From contig NZ_CP028369.1 in NCBI RefSeq assembly GCF_003032475.1, positions 8,680,001-8,744,000 on the forward strand: DNA of 64,000 bases. The letters run 5' to 3'. Positions within the stretch are counted from its first letter, which is position 1, and every line of letters starts with the position of its first letter. The DNA is from Streptomyces sp. P3. Its GTDB lineage: Bacteria; Actinomycetota; Actinomycetes; Streptomycetales; Streptomycetaceae. A model generated the notes under the pieces. That model had not been told where the DNA came from, did not search any database, and saw nothing but the letters and a program-made list of their open reading frames with translations. Shown one piece after another: positions 46,520 through 54,681 of this stretch. The position numbers and the translations under genes were made by a program.

Positions 46520-47512
46520 GTGCGCGTCCAGTCGCTGACACTGGCCGTGGCAGGCCTTGCCCTGCTGGCCCCGACCACCCCGCCCACCGCCGTGCGGCCG
46601 TCCGCGGGCGCCCCCGGGGCCCCGGCGTCGCGCCAGGAGGGCTCCGTCCGCGCCGCCGACCTGCTGTCCCGGGTCCGCGACTGCGCTCCCGTCTCCCGAG
46701 GCCGCTACCGCGCGGACGAGGGCGCGGCCGCCACGATCCCGGTCTGCGGCACCGACGAGGCGGTCTTCTGGACGGCCGACATGGACATCGACTGCGACGG
46801 CCGGCCGGGGCCGCACTGCAACAGCGGCACCGACCCGCTGTTCTCCGGCACCACGGCCTTCCAGCAGTCCGACGGCCGCTACCTCAGCGCCGACTCCCTG
46901 CCCTACATCGTGGTGCCGGGCGCCAGTGACGTCTGGGACCACCGTGACCACGGGGTGCGCGGCGGATCCGTCGCCGCCGTCGTCTACCGCGACCGGGTGG
47001 CGTACGCGGTGGTGGGCGACACCGGACCGCGCGAGATCATCGGCGAGGCCTCGTACGCCGCAGCCGAGGCGCTCGGCATCCGCCCGGACCCGCGCGGCGG
47101 CGGCGCGCCCTCCGGCGTCACGTACATCGTGTTCAAGAACTCCAGGGCGACCCCCATCGAGAGCCACGCGTCGGCCGTGGCGGTCGGGGAACGGCTCGCC
47201 CGGCAGTTCGTCGAGCCGGCGGACGCGGGCGCGGGCGGATCGCCGCCGGCCACGGAGTGGGACGGCGAGGACGGCGGGGACGACACGACGGCCGTCCGGC
47301 CGTCGGGCGGTGAGGACGACTGGGGCCCGGACGTCACCGGCGGCCTCGGGACACCACCGGAGCGGAACGCCTCGGGACCGCGGCCGGGCCGGGAATCCGT
47401 GACGGGCGGGACCGGCAAGGGACAGGAGAGGGGCGAGAAGGGCCAGAGGGGCGAGAAGGGCCAGAGGGGCGAGAAAGGCCAGAGGGGCGAGAAAGGCCAG
47501 AGGGGCGAGTGA
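46520..47512 (+). CDS. Secreted GH75 chitosanase with collagen-like C-terminal tail
   Basis: A 330-residue protein. Signal peptide at about 1-22 (MRVQSLTLAVAGLALLAPTT). The catalytic domain (about 45-240) has the GH75 hallmarks: VFWTADMDIDCDGRPG with D87, D89 and D91, GPHCNSGTDP, YIVVPG, and VVGDTGPREIIGEAS. It cuts chitosan outside the cell. A linker rich in Gly, Asp and Pro leads to a tail of four GEKGQR units (residues 305-328) plus GE. The tail is Gly-X-Y, very charged, and absent from ordinary members. GTG 46520 is the start; GAGAGGG lies upstream. Confidence 0.87.
   Translation: MRVQSLTLAVAGLALLAPTTPPTAVRPSAGAPGAPASRQEGSVRAADLLSRVRDCAPVSRGRYRADEGAAATIPVCGTDEAVFWTADMDIDCDGRPGPHCNSGTDPLFSGTTAFQQSDGRYLSADSLPYIVVPGASDVWDHRDHGVRGGSVAAVVYRDRVAYAVVGDTGPREIIGEASYAAAEALGIRPDPRGGGAPSGVTYIVFKNSRATPIESHASAVAVGERLARQFVEPADAGAGGSPPATEWDGEDGGDDTTAVRPSGGEDDWGPDVTGGLGTPPERNASGPRPGRESVTGGTGKGQERGEKGQRGEKGQRGEKGQRGEKGQRGE
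47432..47509. repeat. 18-bp tandem repeat encoding GEKGQR
   Basis: Four consecutive 18-bp units starting at 47432, 47450, 47468 and 47486, with AAG replaced by AAA in the last two, then a 6-base partial unit before the stop codon. It codes for the collagen-like chitosanase tail. Confidence 0.9.
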
Positions 47513-47518
47513 GCGGCA

Positions 47519-47550
47519 AGGGGGCGGGCCGCGGACACCGCCCGCCCCCT
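47519..47550. terminator. Bidirectional terminator between chitosanase and dhaM
   Basis: AGGGGGCGGG (47519-47528) pairs perfectly with CCCGCCCCCT (47541-47550) around 12 bases. It lies between two convergent genes. Confidence 0.7.
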
Positions 47551-47566
47551 GCTCGACTCGCCCCTG

Positions 47567-47980
47567 TCACACCTTCCGGTACGTGTACGCGTCCGCGGCC
47601 GCCGCCTCCACCGCGTCGAGGTCGCCGCCCGCAGCCGCCGTGACGACCGCGGCCACCGCGCCCTCGACGAACGGGGCGTCCACCAGGCGCGCCGTGTCCG
47701 GCAGTTCGCCGCCCTCGGCGAGCAGCGCCTTGACCGTGAGGACGGCGCTGCCCAGATCGGCGAGGACGGCGACCCCGGCGCCCCGGTCGACCGACGCCGC
47801 GGCGGCGGAGATCAGCTCGGCGCTGGTGCCCAGCCCCCCGCCCTCCGTGCCGCCCGCCGCGGCGACCGGGACGGCCGCGCCGCCGCCCGTGAGCCCTCGT
47901 GCCAGCTCGGCCACGGCCACGGCCACCTCCGCGCTGTGCGAGACCAGCACGACGCCCACCGTCCTGTCGTCGTCGCTCAT
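47567..47980 (-). CDS. dhaM: Phosphotransfer subunit DhaM (EIIA-mannose domain)
   Basis: A 137-residue EIIA-mannose-type protein. The phospho-accepting histidine is H15 in GVVLVSHSAEVA; the following VAVLADLGSAVLTVKALL and ARLVDAPFVEGAVAAVVTAA are conserved. It passes phosphate from the PTS protein HPr to the ADP bound in DhaL. Unlike the E. coli version, it lacks HPr-like and EI-like domains, as usual outside enterobacteria. Start ATG 47980. It is the last gene of dhaKLM, with 7 bases between it and dhaL. Confidence 0.9.
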   Translation of the reverse strand: MSDDDRTVGVVLVSHSAEVAVAVAELARGLTGGGAAVPVAAAGGTEGGGLGTSAELISAAAASVDRGAGVAVLADLGSAVLTVKALLAEGGELPDTARLVDAPFVEGAVAAVVTAAAGGDLDAVEAAAADAYTYRKV

Positions 47981-47987
47981 CGTCGCC

Positions 47988-48587
47988 TCACTCCCCGCCG
48001 GCCGTGCAGAGGGCGGCGACGAGCAGCGCCGCCGAGGTCGCACCCGGATCCTGGTGGCCGATGCTGCGCTCGCCCAGATAACTGGCCCGGCCCTTGCGCG
48101 CCTGCAGCGGCGTCGTCGCCACGGCCCCCTGCCCGGCGGCCGACCGGGCGGCCGCGAAGCCCTCGGCGAGGGCGTCCACGGCCGGTACCAGCGCGTCGAT
48201 CATGGTCTTGTCGCCGGGCGCGGCGCCGCCGAGCTGCATCACGGCGTCGACGCCCGCGCGCAGCGCCTCGCCGAACTGCTGCTCGTCGACCTCGGCGGCG
48301 TCCCCGAGAGCCTTGCCGGTACGGCGCAGCAAGGTGCCGTACAGGGGGCCGGAGGCGCCGCCGACCGTCGAGATCAGCTGCCGTCCCGCCAGGACCAGGA
48401 CGCCGCCCGGCGTCCCGGGCGCCTCCTTCTCCAGCGCCGCGGTCACGGCGGTGAAGCCGCGCCGCAGGTTGCTGCCGTGGTCGGCGTCCCCGATCGGCGA
48501 GTCGAGGGCGGTGAGCCGGTCCGCCTCGAGGTCGACGGACGCGGCGGTCGCCGTCATCCAACGGCGGAAGAAGTCGGCGTCGAGCAC
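47988..48587 (-). CDS. dhaL: Dihydroxyacetone kinase ADP-binding subunit DhaL
   Basis: A 199-residue all-helical nucleotide subunit. The Mg-ADP aspartates lie in LDSPIGDADHGSNLRRGF (about 28-46); GGASGPLYGTLLRRTGKA and MIDALVPAVDALAEG follow. Bound ADP is phosphorylated by DhaM and used to phosphorylate dihydroxyacetone held by DhaK. The start is GTG 48587, with AGGAGATCC just ahead. It lies 46 bases downstream of dhaK. Confidence 0.93.
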   Translation of the reverse strand: MLDADFFRRWMTATAASVDLEADRLTALDSPIGDADHGSNLRRGFTAVTAALEKEAPGTPGGVLVLAGRQLISTVGGASGPLYGTLLRRTGKALGDAAEVDEQQFGEALRAGVDAVMQLGGAAPGDKTMIDALVPAVDALAEGFAAARSAAGQGAVATTPLQARKGRASYLGERSIGHQDPGATSAALLVAALCTAGGE

Positions 48588-48633
48588 TGGATCTCCTTGC
48601 GTGGTCGGTGTCTGCCGGACTGCTGTCTGCGCC

Positions 48634-49626
48634 TCACGCGCCCCAGCGCAGCCCCGGGGTCCTGACCGGCGCGTCCCACAGCCGCAGCAGTTCCTCGTCG
48701 ACCTGGCACAGGGTGACCGAGGCGCCGGCCATGTCGAGGGACGTCACGTAGTTGCCGACGAGCGTGCGGGCGACCGGCACCCCGCGCTGGGTCAGCACGC
48801 GCTGCACCTCCGCGTTGAAGCCGTACAGCTCCAGCAGCGGCGTCGCGCCCATGCCGTTGACCAGCACCAGGACGGGGTTACGGGGCGTGAAATCGTCCAG
48901 GATCGCGTGGACGGCGAAGTCGGCGATCTCACCGGATGTCATCATCGCCCGCCGCTCCCGGCCCGGCTCGCCGTGGATGCCGACGCCCAGCTCCAGCTCG
49001 CCGGGCGGCAGCTCGAAGGTCGGGCTGCCCTTGGCCGGCGTCGTGCACGCGCTGAGCGCCACGCCGAAACTGCGGGAGTTCTTGTTGACCTGCCGGGCGA
49101 GCGCCTCGACCTGCTCCAGCGGCCGGCCCTCCTCGGCGGCGGCGCCCGCGATCTTCTCCACGAAGAGCGTCGCGCCGGTGCCGCGCCGCCCGGCCGTGTA
49201 CAGGCTGTCGGTCACCGCCACGTCGTCGTCGATCAGCACCTTCGCGATCTGAATGCCCTCGTCCTCGGCGAGTTCGGCGGCCATGTCGAAGTTCAGCACG
49301 TCGCCGGTGTAGTTCTTCACGATGAACAGGACACCGGCCCCGCTGTCCACGGCGGCCGCCGCACGCAGCATCTGATCGGGAACCGGCGAGGTGAACACCT
49401 CGCCCGGGCAGGCGGCCGAGAGCATCCCGGGACCGACGAACCCGCCGTGCAGCGGCTCGTGCCCGGACCCGCCGCCCGACACCAGCGCGACCTTCCCGGC
49501 CACCGGCGCGTCCCGCCGCACGATCACCCGGTTCTCGACGTCGACCGTCAGCTCGGGATGGGCGGCCGCCATACCGCGCAGCGCGTCGGCGACCACGGTC
49601 TCCGCAACGTTGATCAGCATCTTCAT
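48634..49626 (-). CDS. dhaK: Dihydroxyacetone kinase substrate subunit DhaK
   Basis: A 330-residue subunit. The dihydroxyacetone-binding histidine H218 (GVGIHGEPGRER) aligns with its E. coli counterpart; the substrate loop GGGSGHEPLHGGFVGPGML and FIVKNYTGDVLNFDMAAELA are conserved. The complex makes dihydroxyacetone phosphate in the cytoplasm, feeding glycolysis. ATG 49626 follows a very strong AGGAG, which itself lies in a small palindrome (49633-49643). First gene of the operon; palindromes at 49678-49686 and 49772-49784 are probable operators. Confidence 0.93.
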   Translation of the reverse strand: MKMLINVAETVVADALRGMAAAHPELTVDVENRVIVRRDAPVAGKVALVSGGGSGHEPLHGGFVGPGMLSAACPGEVFTSPVPDQMLRAAAAVDSGAGVLFIVKNYTGDVLNFDMAAELAEDEGIQIAKVLIDDDVAVTDSLYTAGRRGTGATLFVEKIAGAAAEEGRPLEQVEALARQVNKNSRSFGVALSACTTPAKGSPTFELPPGELELGVGIHGEPGRERRAMMTSGEIADFAVHAILDDFTPRNPVLVLVNGMGATPLLELYGFNAEVQRVLTQRGVPVARTLVGNYVTSLDMAGASVTLCQVDEELLRLWDAPVRTPGLRWGA

Positions 49627-49632
49627 GAGTAT

Positions 49633-49643
49633 CTCCTAAGGAG
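49633..49643 (-). promoter_or_regulatory. Ribosome site inside a small palindrome before dhaK
   Basis: CTCCTAAGGAG, so the mRNA reads CTCCTTAGGAG with the AGGAG ribosome site paired to its own complement 3 bases upstream. The stem is short (4 bp) but covers the ribosome site completely. Confidence 0.4.
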
Positions 49644-49677
49644 GCTAGCAGGTGGGTCGATGTCCTGCGTTTTCGCT

Positions 49678-49784
49678 GTTCAGAACGACTATGGGCAGTT
49701 CGTGATCCTCGCTGTCCGGGGCGGTCGTGAGGGGGTTGTGGCGTGGGGCGCCGACTCACCGCCGACCGTGGTGACAGGCTGTCA
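49678..49784 (-). promoter_or_regulatory. Putative operators of the dha operon
   Basis: GTTCAGAAC (49678-49686) and TGACAGGCTGTCA (49772-49784) are perfect odd palindromes 52-60 and 146-158 bases upstream of dhaK. The former resembles the core of IclR-type glycerol regulator sites. A -10-like CATAGT (minus strand) is at about 49690-49695. Confidence 0.4.
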
Positions 49785-50318
49785 GGCCGGCCGGGCGGTG
49801 GGGTGCGTATCGGCTGATCTGCTCCTGTCGGCAGTATCTGCCTTGAGGCAGCCGAGGGCACGCGCGAGAACGTCATGGGCGCGCCCCGTCCGAGCCGGGA
49901 CGCATCCGGTCGTGGTCGGCGGGCGGTGTGCCTCCGGGCACCGGGCCTCGTCCGGTTCGTGGTGTGGACGCTCCCCACGGGAGCGGAGATCGCGCCGGGC
50001 GTTCGCTGCGACTGATGGGTCCGGGCGCTCGGTGAGCGGCTCGGAGTGCCGGCGGCGAGCGCCGTGCGGTGCCACGGTGACCGCCCGCGACGGAACCGGG
50101 GCCCCTGCGCAGCGATCCATGCGGCCCGGACGAGGGCCGCGCAGACGATCCGGCGGCCATCACCCGCGTCGAACTCCCGGGGACGCCGAGGGCCGCCGCA
50201 GCCCATGGGCCGGCGGCGGCCGAAGTGGCGGGGCGGGACGGCCGGCCGTCCACGGCATCCGCGGGCGCCGTCGTAGGGCGGGCCCGCGACGACGCCCGCG
50301 TTGACGGCGACGCGGGTC
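49785..50318. other. Non-genic stretch upstream of the dha operon
   Basis: No coding frame with a start, ribosome site and G/C-rich third positions. One further palindrome, CTGCCTTGAGGCAG (49838-49851), is present. Base composition does not differ from the surroundings, so decayed coding sequence is possible but not recognisable. Confidence 0.4.
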
Positions 50319-50838
50319 CTACGGCCGTTCGCCCGCCTTGTCGACGACGGCTCGGCGCGGGACGGCGGTGCCGCCGAACACCGTTCCCTTCCTCAGGCCG
50401 TCCCGGTCCTTGGCGAGGGTGTTCCGCTGCCCGAGGAACGCGTACGTCTTCGCGTCGAGGATCCACCCGGTCCTGACCGATGACCCCGCGTCCAGGCGCG
50501 CGACGCCGACGCCGTGCCGCCCGAGGGCGTCGACGGGCCCAGCGCCGGCACCTCTTGCTCGGGTCGCCGCGGCTTCACGAACGCGGCCCGCACCAGGGGC
50601 AGCCGGGCGGCGTCGTCCACCCGCCCCGCGACCTCCTCCGCGAAGTCGCCCAGCTCCTCCCCACGTGGGAGCCGGGCGACGGCCGCCGCGTGCCTGCGGG
50701 CCGCACGGCGGGTGTTGCGGGTGACCTCCGTCGTGAGCGGCCCCGAAGCCGGGGGAGGCCGGCGGTGGAATGCGCGGGGTGATCGCCGTTGTCGCCGAAC
50801 GCCGACCAGTCGCGGTCGGCGTCGAGCGACCCGGACAT
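50319..50838 (-). pseudogene. Decayed gene; C-terminus resembles CU044_5270-family proteins
   Basis: The last 70 codons before the stop at 50319 form a clean frame: VDALGRHGVGVARLDAGSSV then WILDAKTYAFLGQRNTLAKD and GTVFGGTAVPRRAVVDKAGE, which resembles the C-terminus of CU044_5270-type proteins. Upstream, the coding pattern shifts into a second frame (EELGDFAEEVAGRVDDAARL, about 50550-50720) and a third (MSGSLDADRDWSAFGDNGDH, from ATG 50838). All three keep high third-position GC. This is a gene broken by at least two frameshifts, or a truncated and decaying copy. No intact protein can be read. Confidence 0.5.
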
Positions 50839-51007
50839 CACGCTGCGTGACTTCGGGGTTCCTGCCCGGCGTGGTGGCCCTGCCCCGGCTCGCCCAGTGC
50901 CACCACGGCGCGAGGCAAGCGCCCTGACAGCTCGCGGTGGGCACAGGCACCGGCCCGCGTCACACGCCGCCGTCCCGCCGGCCTTCCCGGCTCGCCCGCG
51001 ACCGCCT

Positions 51008-53479
51008 TCATCGTGGCCGGGCCGGGTGCTGAGGCAGCGCACGTGCGGCCCCCTGGTCCAACACCGGCGCCGGCTGCCGAACGCCCGGGCGGTCCTCCTC
51101 GGCCGGACCGCGCTGGGCGGGCGCCGCGGCCTGTCGGCCGGGTGCGGCCGGGGCCGTCGCGTCGTCGGCCGCAGGGCGCAGGCATTCGATGAGGTAGTCG
51201 CCGGTGTCGGGATCGAGGGTCACGCCGTGGGTCTCGCTGCGGAAGCCGGGAAAACGGCGGTCGAAGGACTCCAGGGCACCGAGATAGCGCAACAGCGGGC
51301 CGTCGGGACCGCCGACGCTCTCGCCCGGCATCAGGACGGGGATGCCCGGCGGGGTGACGGTGACCATGGCGGCGGCCACCTGGCCGGCCGCGTCGGCGAG
51401 CCTGACGCGGTGGGTGCCGCCGCGCACCAGCCGCTGGTAGCACAGCTGCGGTGGCGCGACCGGCTCAGGCAGCTCCTGGAAGGCCGTGTCCAGCAGGTCG
51501 ACGAGGCGGGCCGTGCGCAGGTGGTCGTGCATCTCCTGGCACAGTTCGCGCAGGGTCAGGCCGGCGTACCGCCGGGGGTGCTCGGCGACGAGCGCGGGCA
51601 GCACCCGGTCGAGGAGGGCGCCCTGGTCGTAGAGGGCCTTGAAGTCCATCAGGGCGTCGAGGAGCGTGCCCCACTTGCCCTTCGTGATGCCCATGGAGAA
51701 CAGCACCAGCGTGGTGTAGCTGTCGGTCTTCTCCACCACGATGTTCCGTGCGGCGAGGTACGCGGTGAGCACCCGCGCCGGGATCCCCCAGTCGGCCGTC
51801 TCCCCGGTCGCGTCGACGCCGGGGCAGGTGAGGGTCACCTTGATCGGGTCGAGCATGCAGTAGCCGTCGGTCAGCCCCGGGAACCCGTGCCAGTCGGCGC
51901 CGGGTTCCAGGTGCCAGCACGACGGATCGCCGCGCAGCAGGTCGGCGGAGGCCTCCTCGAACGGCAGGCGGACACCGGTGGCCGGGTCGGTGACCGTCTC
52001 GGGCTGCCACACCCCGAAGAACCACGGCGGCCGGTCGCCCGCCTCCTCGATACGGCGCCGGATGCGGACCGTCTCCTGACGGAACCGGACCGCCTCGGTC
52101 ACCGCCTCGTCGACCAGCCAGCGGCCCTGCGGCCCGTCCATCATGGCCGTCGCCACGTCCAGGGAGGCGATCATCGGGTAGAGGGGGGAGGTGGTGCCGT
52201 GCATCATCAACGCCTCGTTGAACCGGTCGTGTTCGACGGGCGCCCGGGGCGCGGACCGCACGTGCACCATGGCGCCCTGCGAGAGCGCCGCCAGCAGCTT
52301 GTGCGTGGACTGCGTCGAGAAGACCGTCGGCCGGTCCGGGCCGGGGAAGGACTCCTCGTCCACCGACATGCCGTACCGGCCCGCGTAGAGCGGATGGAAG
52401 CGGGCGTAGGCGAACCACGCCTCGTCGAAGTGCAGCCGTGGCGTGCTCGCGGCGAGCGCCCGGGCCGCCACCGAGGCGTCGTAACACAGGCCGTCGTAGG
52501 TGGAGTTGGTGAAGACGGCGTACCGGGCGTCCGGCGACAGGGCCTCGCCGGTCAGCGGGTTCGCCGCGATGCGGGCCGCGACGGAGTCCGCCGCGAGCTC
52601 CGCCGGAGGCAGCGGCCCCGCCAGCCCGTAGCCGTTGCGGGTGGGGACGAGGTAGACGGGGCGTGCGCCGGAGACGACCATCGCGTGCAGCACCGACTTG
52701 TGGCAGTTGCGGTCCACCAGCGCGATCTCGTCACGGGTGACGCTGAAGTGGCCGACCACCCGGTTGCAGGTGCTGTCCCCGTGCAGCACGAAGTAGGTGA
52801 GATCGGAGCCGAAGACGCGGGCGGCGTTGCGCTCCGCCTCGCCGATCGGGCCGGTGTGCTCGAACAGCGAGCCGAGTTCGCCGACCGAGATCGACAGGTC
52901 GCTGCGCAGCAGCCGTTCCCCGAAGTAGTCGTGGAAGGCCCGCCCGGCGGGCGACTTCAGCAGAGCGACGCCGCCGGAGTGGGCCGGGGTGTGCCAGGAG
53001 TACTCGTGCGCGTCGTCGAAGCGGCGCAGGGCACGGAAGAACGGCGGCAGGACGGCTTCCCGGTAGGAGGCCGCCGCGGTGGTGATCCGGCCCGCGATGA
53101 ATCCGGGGGTGTCCTCCAGCGGCCACACGTGGCCCACGACCGACTCGGACACCCACAGCGGCAGATCCCGTACGCCGTGGTCGCTCATGACGAGGAAGAC
53201 CGGCAGGTCCCGGAACCGCCGACCGATCGCCCGCAGCACCCCGGCGCCGCCGGGCTCGTCCTCGGCGGCCGTCCGCCGCGGAAGCTCCCAGGCGACCAGC
53301 GCCGCGGTCAGCCCTGCCTCCGTCCGCAGGACCGCCTCCGCGTCCCGAGCGTCGACCGCCCAGCGGACCTCGAAACCCCGCGCCTCGATCGCGTCGCGGA
53401 TGCGCACCAGCTGCTCGGCTCCGGCGCCCTCGTCGCGCGGGTGCTCCCGTACCGCCACCAGAACCCTGCTGTCCGCCAT
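51008..53479 (-). CDS. Orn/Lys/Arg decarboxylase, fold-type I PLP enzyme
   Basis: An 823-residue decarboxylase. The N-terminal 130 residues are a wing domain related to response-regulator receivers (MADSRVLVAVREHPRDEGAG, LPVFLVMSDHGVRDLPLWV). The large PLP domain has HTPAHSGGVALLKSPAGRAF, HGDSTCNRVVGHFSVTRDE, HFDEAWFAYARFHPLY and the Schiff-base K394 in STQSTHKLLAALSQG. The C-terminal domain has DPIKVTLTCPG and the last 45 residues are Pro/Ala-rich. It decarboxylates arginine, lysine or ornithine to a polyamine or diamine; which one cannot be read. ATG 53479 is preceded by GGAGGAGGG. Confidence 0.9.
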   Translation of the reverse strand: MADSRVLVAVREHPRDEGAGAEQLVRIRDAIEARGFEVRWAVDARDAEAVLRTEAGLTAALVAWELPRRTAAEDEPGGAGVLRAIGRRFRDLPVFLVMSDHGVRDLPLWVSESVVGHVWPLEDTPGFIAGRITTAAASYREAVLPPFFRALRRFDDAHEYSWHTPAHSGGVALLKSPAGRAFHDYFGERLLRSDLSISVGELGSLFEHTGPIGEAERNAARVFGSDLTYFVLHGDSTCNRVVGHFSVTRDEIALVDRNCHKSVLHAMVVSGARPVYLVPTRNGYGLAGPLPPAELAADSVAARIAANPLTGEALSPDARYAVFTNSTYDGLCYDASVAARALAASTPRLHFDEAWFAYARFHPLYAGRYGMSVDEESFPGPDRPTVFSTQSTHKLLAALSQGAMVHVRSAPRAPVEHDRFNEALMMHGTTSPLYPMIASLDVATAMMDGPQGRWLVDEAVTEAVRFRQETVRIRRRIEEAGDRPPWFFGVWQPETVTDPATGVRLPFEEASADLLRGDPSCWHLEPGADWHGFPGLTDGYCMLDPIKVTLTCPGVDATGETADWGIPARVLTAYLAARNIVVEKTDSYTTLVLFSMGITKGKWGTLLDALMDFKALYDQGALLDRVLPALVAEHPRRYAGLTLRELCQEMHDHLRTARLVDLLDTAFQELPEPVAPPQLCYQRLVRGGTHRVRLADAAGQVAAAMVTVTPPGIPVLMPGESVGGPDGPLLRYLGALESFDRRFPGFRSETHGVTLDPDTGDYLIECLRPAADDATAPAAPGRQAAAPAQRGPAEEDRPGVRQPAPVLDQGAARALPQHPARPR

Positions 53480-53954
53480 GCGGCCCTCCTCCCGGCGGCA
53501 GCGTGCCGCGCCCGCCAAGTCTCCGAGCGGTCCCGGCCGCGGACGCGGCCGCACGTCGGCAAACCACCCGCAGGACGGAAACGCCGTCCACCGCGGCTGA
53601 CCGCGAGGGCCGGCCCGCCCATCGCGGGGGAGCCGCGCGCGGGACGCCGCCCCCGACCCCGGTGCGTCCGCTGCGGCAGGCCCGCCGGGGCGGGAGGAAC
53701 GCGCGCCCCGGCCCGCGGTTGTCACCCCGGCGGGCGTTCCGCGCCGGCTCGCCCGTGCCGACCGGGCCCCGCCGACCACGCGCCACACAAACGTGTCCGG
53801 CAGCCGCCCACCCGTGACGCCTCCCCGGCTCTCTCTGGAACCGGGCCGCCGACGACGCTCGCCGAAGCACCCCGTGTCGGCACGCCGGCGTGGGGCACTC
53901 GGGCCGTGGCGGGCTCCTCTCGGGGCCGTCACGTTCGGACAGGAGGTGGAGGAC
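53480..53954. other. 475-bp divergent gap; no gene seen
   Basis: Lies between the decarboxylase (minus) and the hemerythrin-domain gene (plus). None of the open frames has a ribosome site or gene-like codon bias. Promoters for both must be here, but no clear boxes or dyads stand out. Confidence 0.4.
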
Positions 53955-54518
53955 ATGGGCCATGGTGGGAACGTCATCGACGAGCTGGTGACCGATCACC
54001 GCGAGGTCGAGGAGTTCTTCGGCCGGATCGAGGCGCTGCCGGCCGGCGCGAAGGACCGCAGGCTCTACGCGGACCAGGCCACGATGGAGCTGGTCCGGCA
54101 TTCGGTGGCGGAGGAGATGTACCTCTACCCGGCCGTGCGCGAGCACGTCCCGGGCGGGGACGCGCTCGCCGACAAGGAACTCCAGGACCACGCGCAGGCC
54201 GAACGGCTGATGAAGGACCTGGAGGGCCGACGGCCGGACGACCCCGAGTTCGACCGGCTGATCGGCATGCTGATGAGCGAGGTCCGCGCCCATGTGGCCG
54301 ACGAGGAGCGAAACCTGTTCCCCCGACTGCGTGCGGCGTGCCCGGCAGAGGCCCTGGACGAGCTGGGGGACAAGGTCCGCAGGGCGAAGAAGACCGCCCC
54401 GACGCGTCCGCACCCCGCCGCCCCGGACAAGCCTCCGGCGAACAGGATGCTCAACCCGGGCGCCGGACTGGTCGACCGGCTGCGGGACGCCCTGACGGGC
54501 CGCGGCAAGCCGGGCTGA
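53955..54518 (+). CDS. Hemerythrin HHE-domain protein
   Basis: A 187-residue protein with a four-helix HHE domain at about 5-125. Di-iron ligands are visible: VTDHREVEEFFG, RHSVAEEMYLYPAVREH, LQDHAQAERLM, and VRAHVADEERNLFPRL. It binds a di-iron centre and may sense or buffer oxygen, nitric oxide or iron. A basic Pro-rich tail follows (RRAKKTAPTRPHPAAPDKPP). ATG 53955 follows AGGAGGTGGAGG, a very strong ribosome site. It diverges from the decarboxylase gene; no functional link is evident. Confidence 0.88.
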   Translation: MGHGGNVIDELVTDHREVEEFFGRIEALPAGAKDRRLYADQATMELVRHSVAEEMYLYPAVREHVPGGDALADKELQDHAQAERLMKDLEGRRPDDPEFDRLIGMLMSEVRAHVADEERNLFPRLRAACPAEALDELGDKVRRAKKTAPTRPHPAAPDKPPANRMLNPGAGLVDRLRDALTGRGKPG

Positions 54519-54594
54519 CCGACTGCCCGAGCGGCCGGACTTGACCGACCGGCCGCGGCAAGCCGGGCGGACCGACGGACCGGACCGACCGGAG

Positions 54595-54615
54595 TCCGCC
54601 TGCCCGACAGGCGGA
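54595..54615. terminator. Bidirectional hairpin between convergent genes
   Basis: TCCGCCTG (54595-54602) and CAGGCGGA (54608-54615) pair around CCCGA. Just upstream, an 18-base segment from the end of the hemerythrin gene (54498-54515) recurs exactly at 54551-54568. Confidence 0.55.
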
Positions 54616-54681
54616 TCGAGGCAGTCCGACATGCCCGGCCGGGCGGCGGGCCCGGCGGGCCGGTGTTCCCTGTGGACGGCG

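Noticed and set aside
49785..50318. Several overlapping open frames on both strands upstream of dhaK
   Set aside because: None combines a ribosome site, consistent third-position GC and a recognisable motif; they disagree with each other and end at random positions.
50789..54544. A 1251-codon open frame on plus across the decarboxylase gene
   Set aside because: It is antisense to a clearly recognised PLP decarboxylase, consists of Arg/Gly/Val-rich composition, and shows no family motif. Long antisense frames are a by-product of very high GC.
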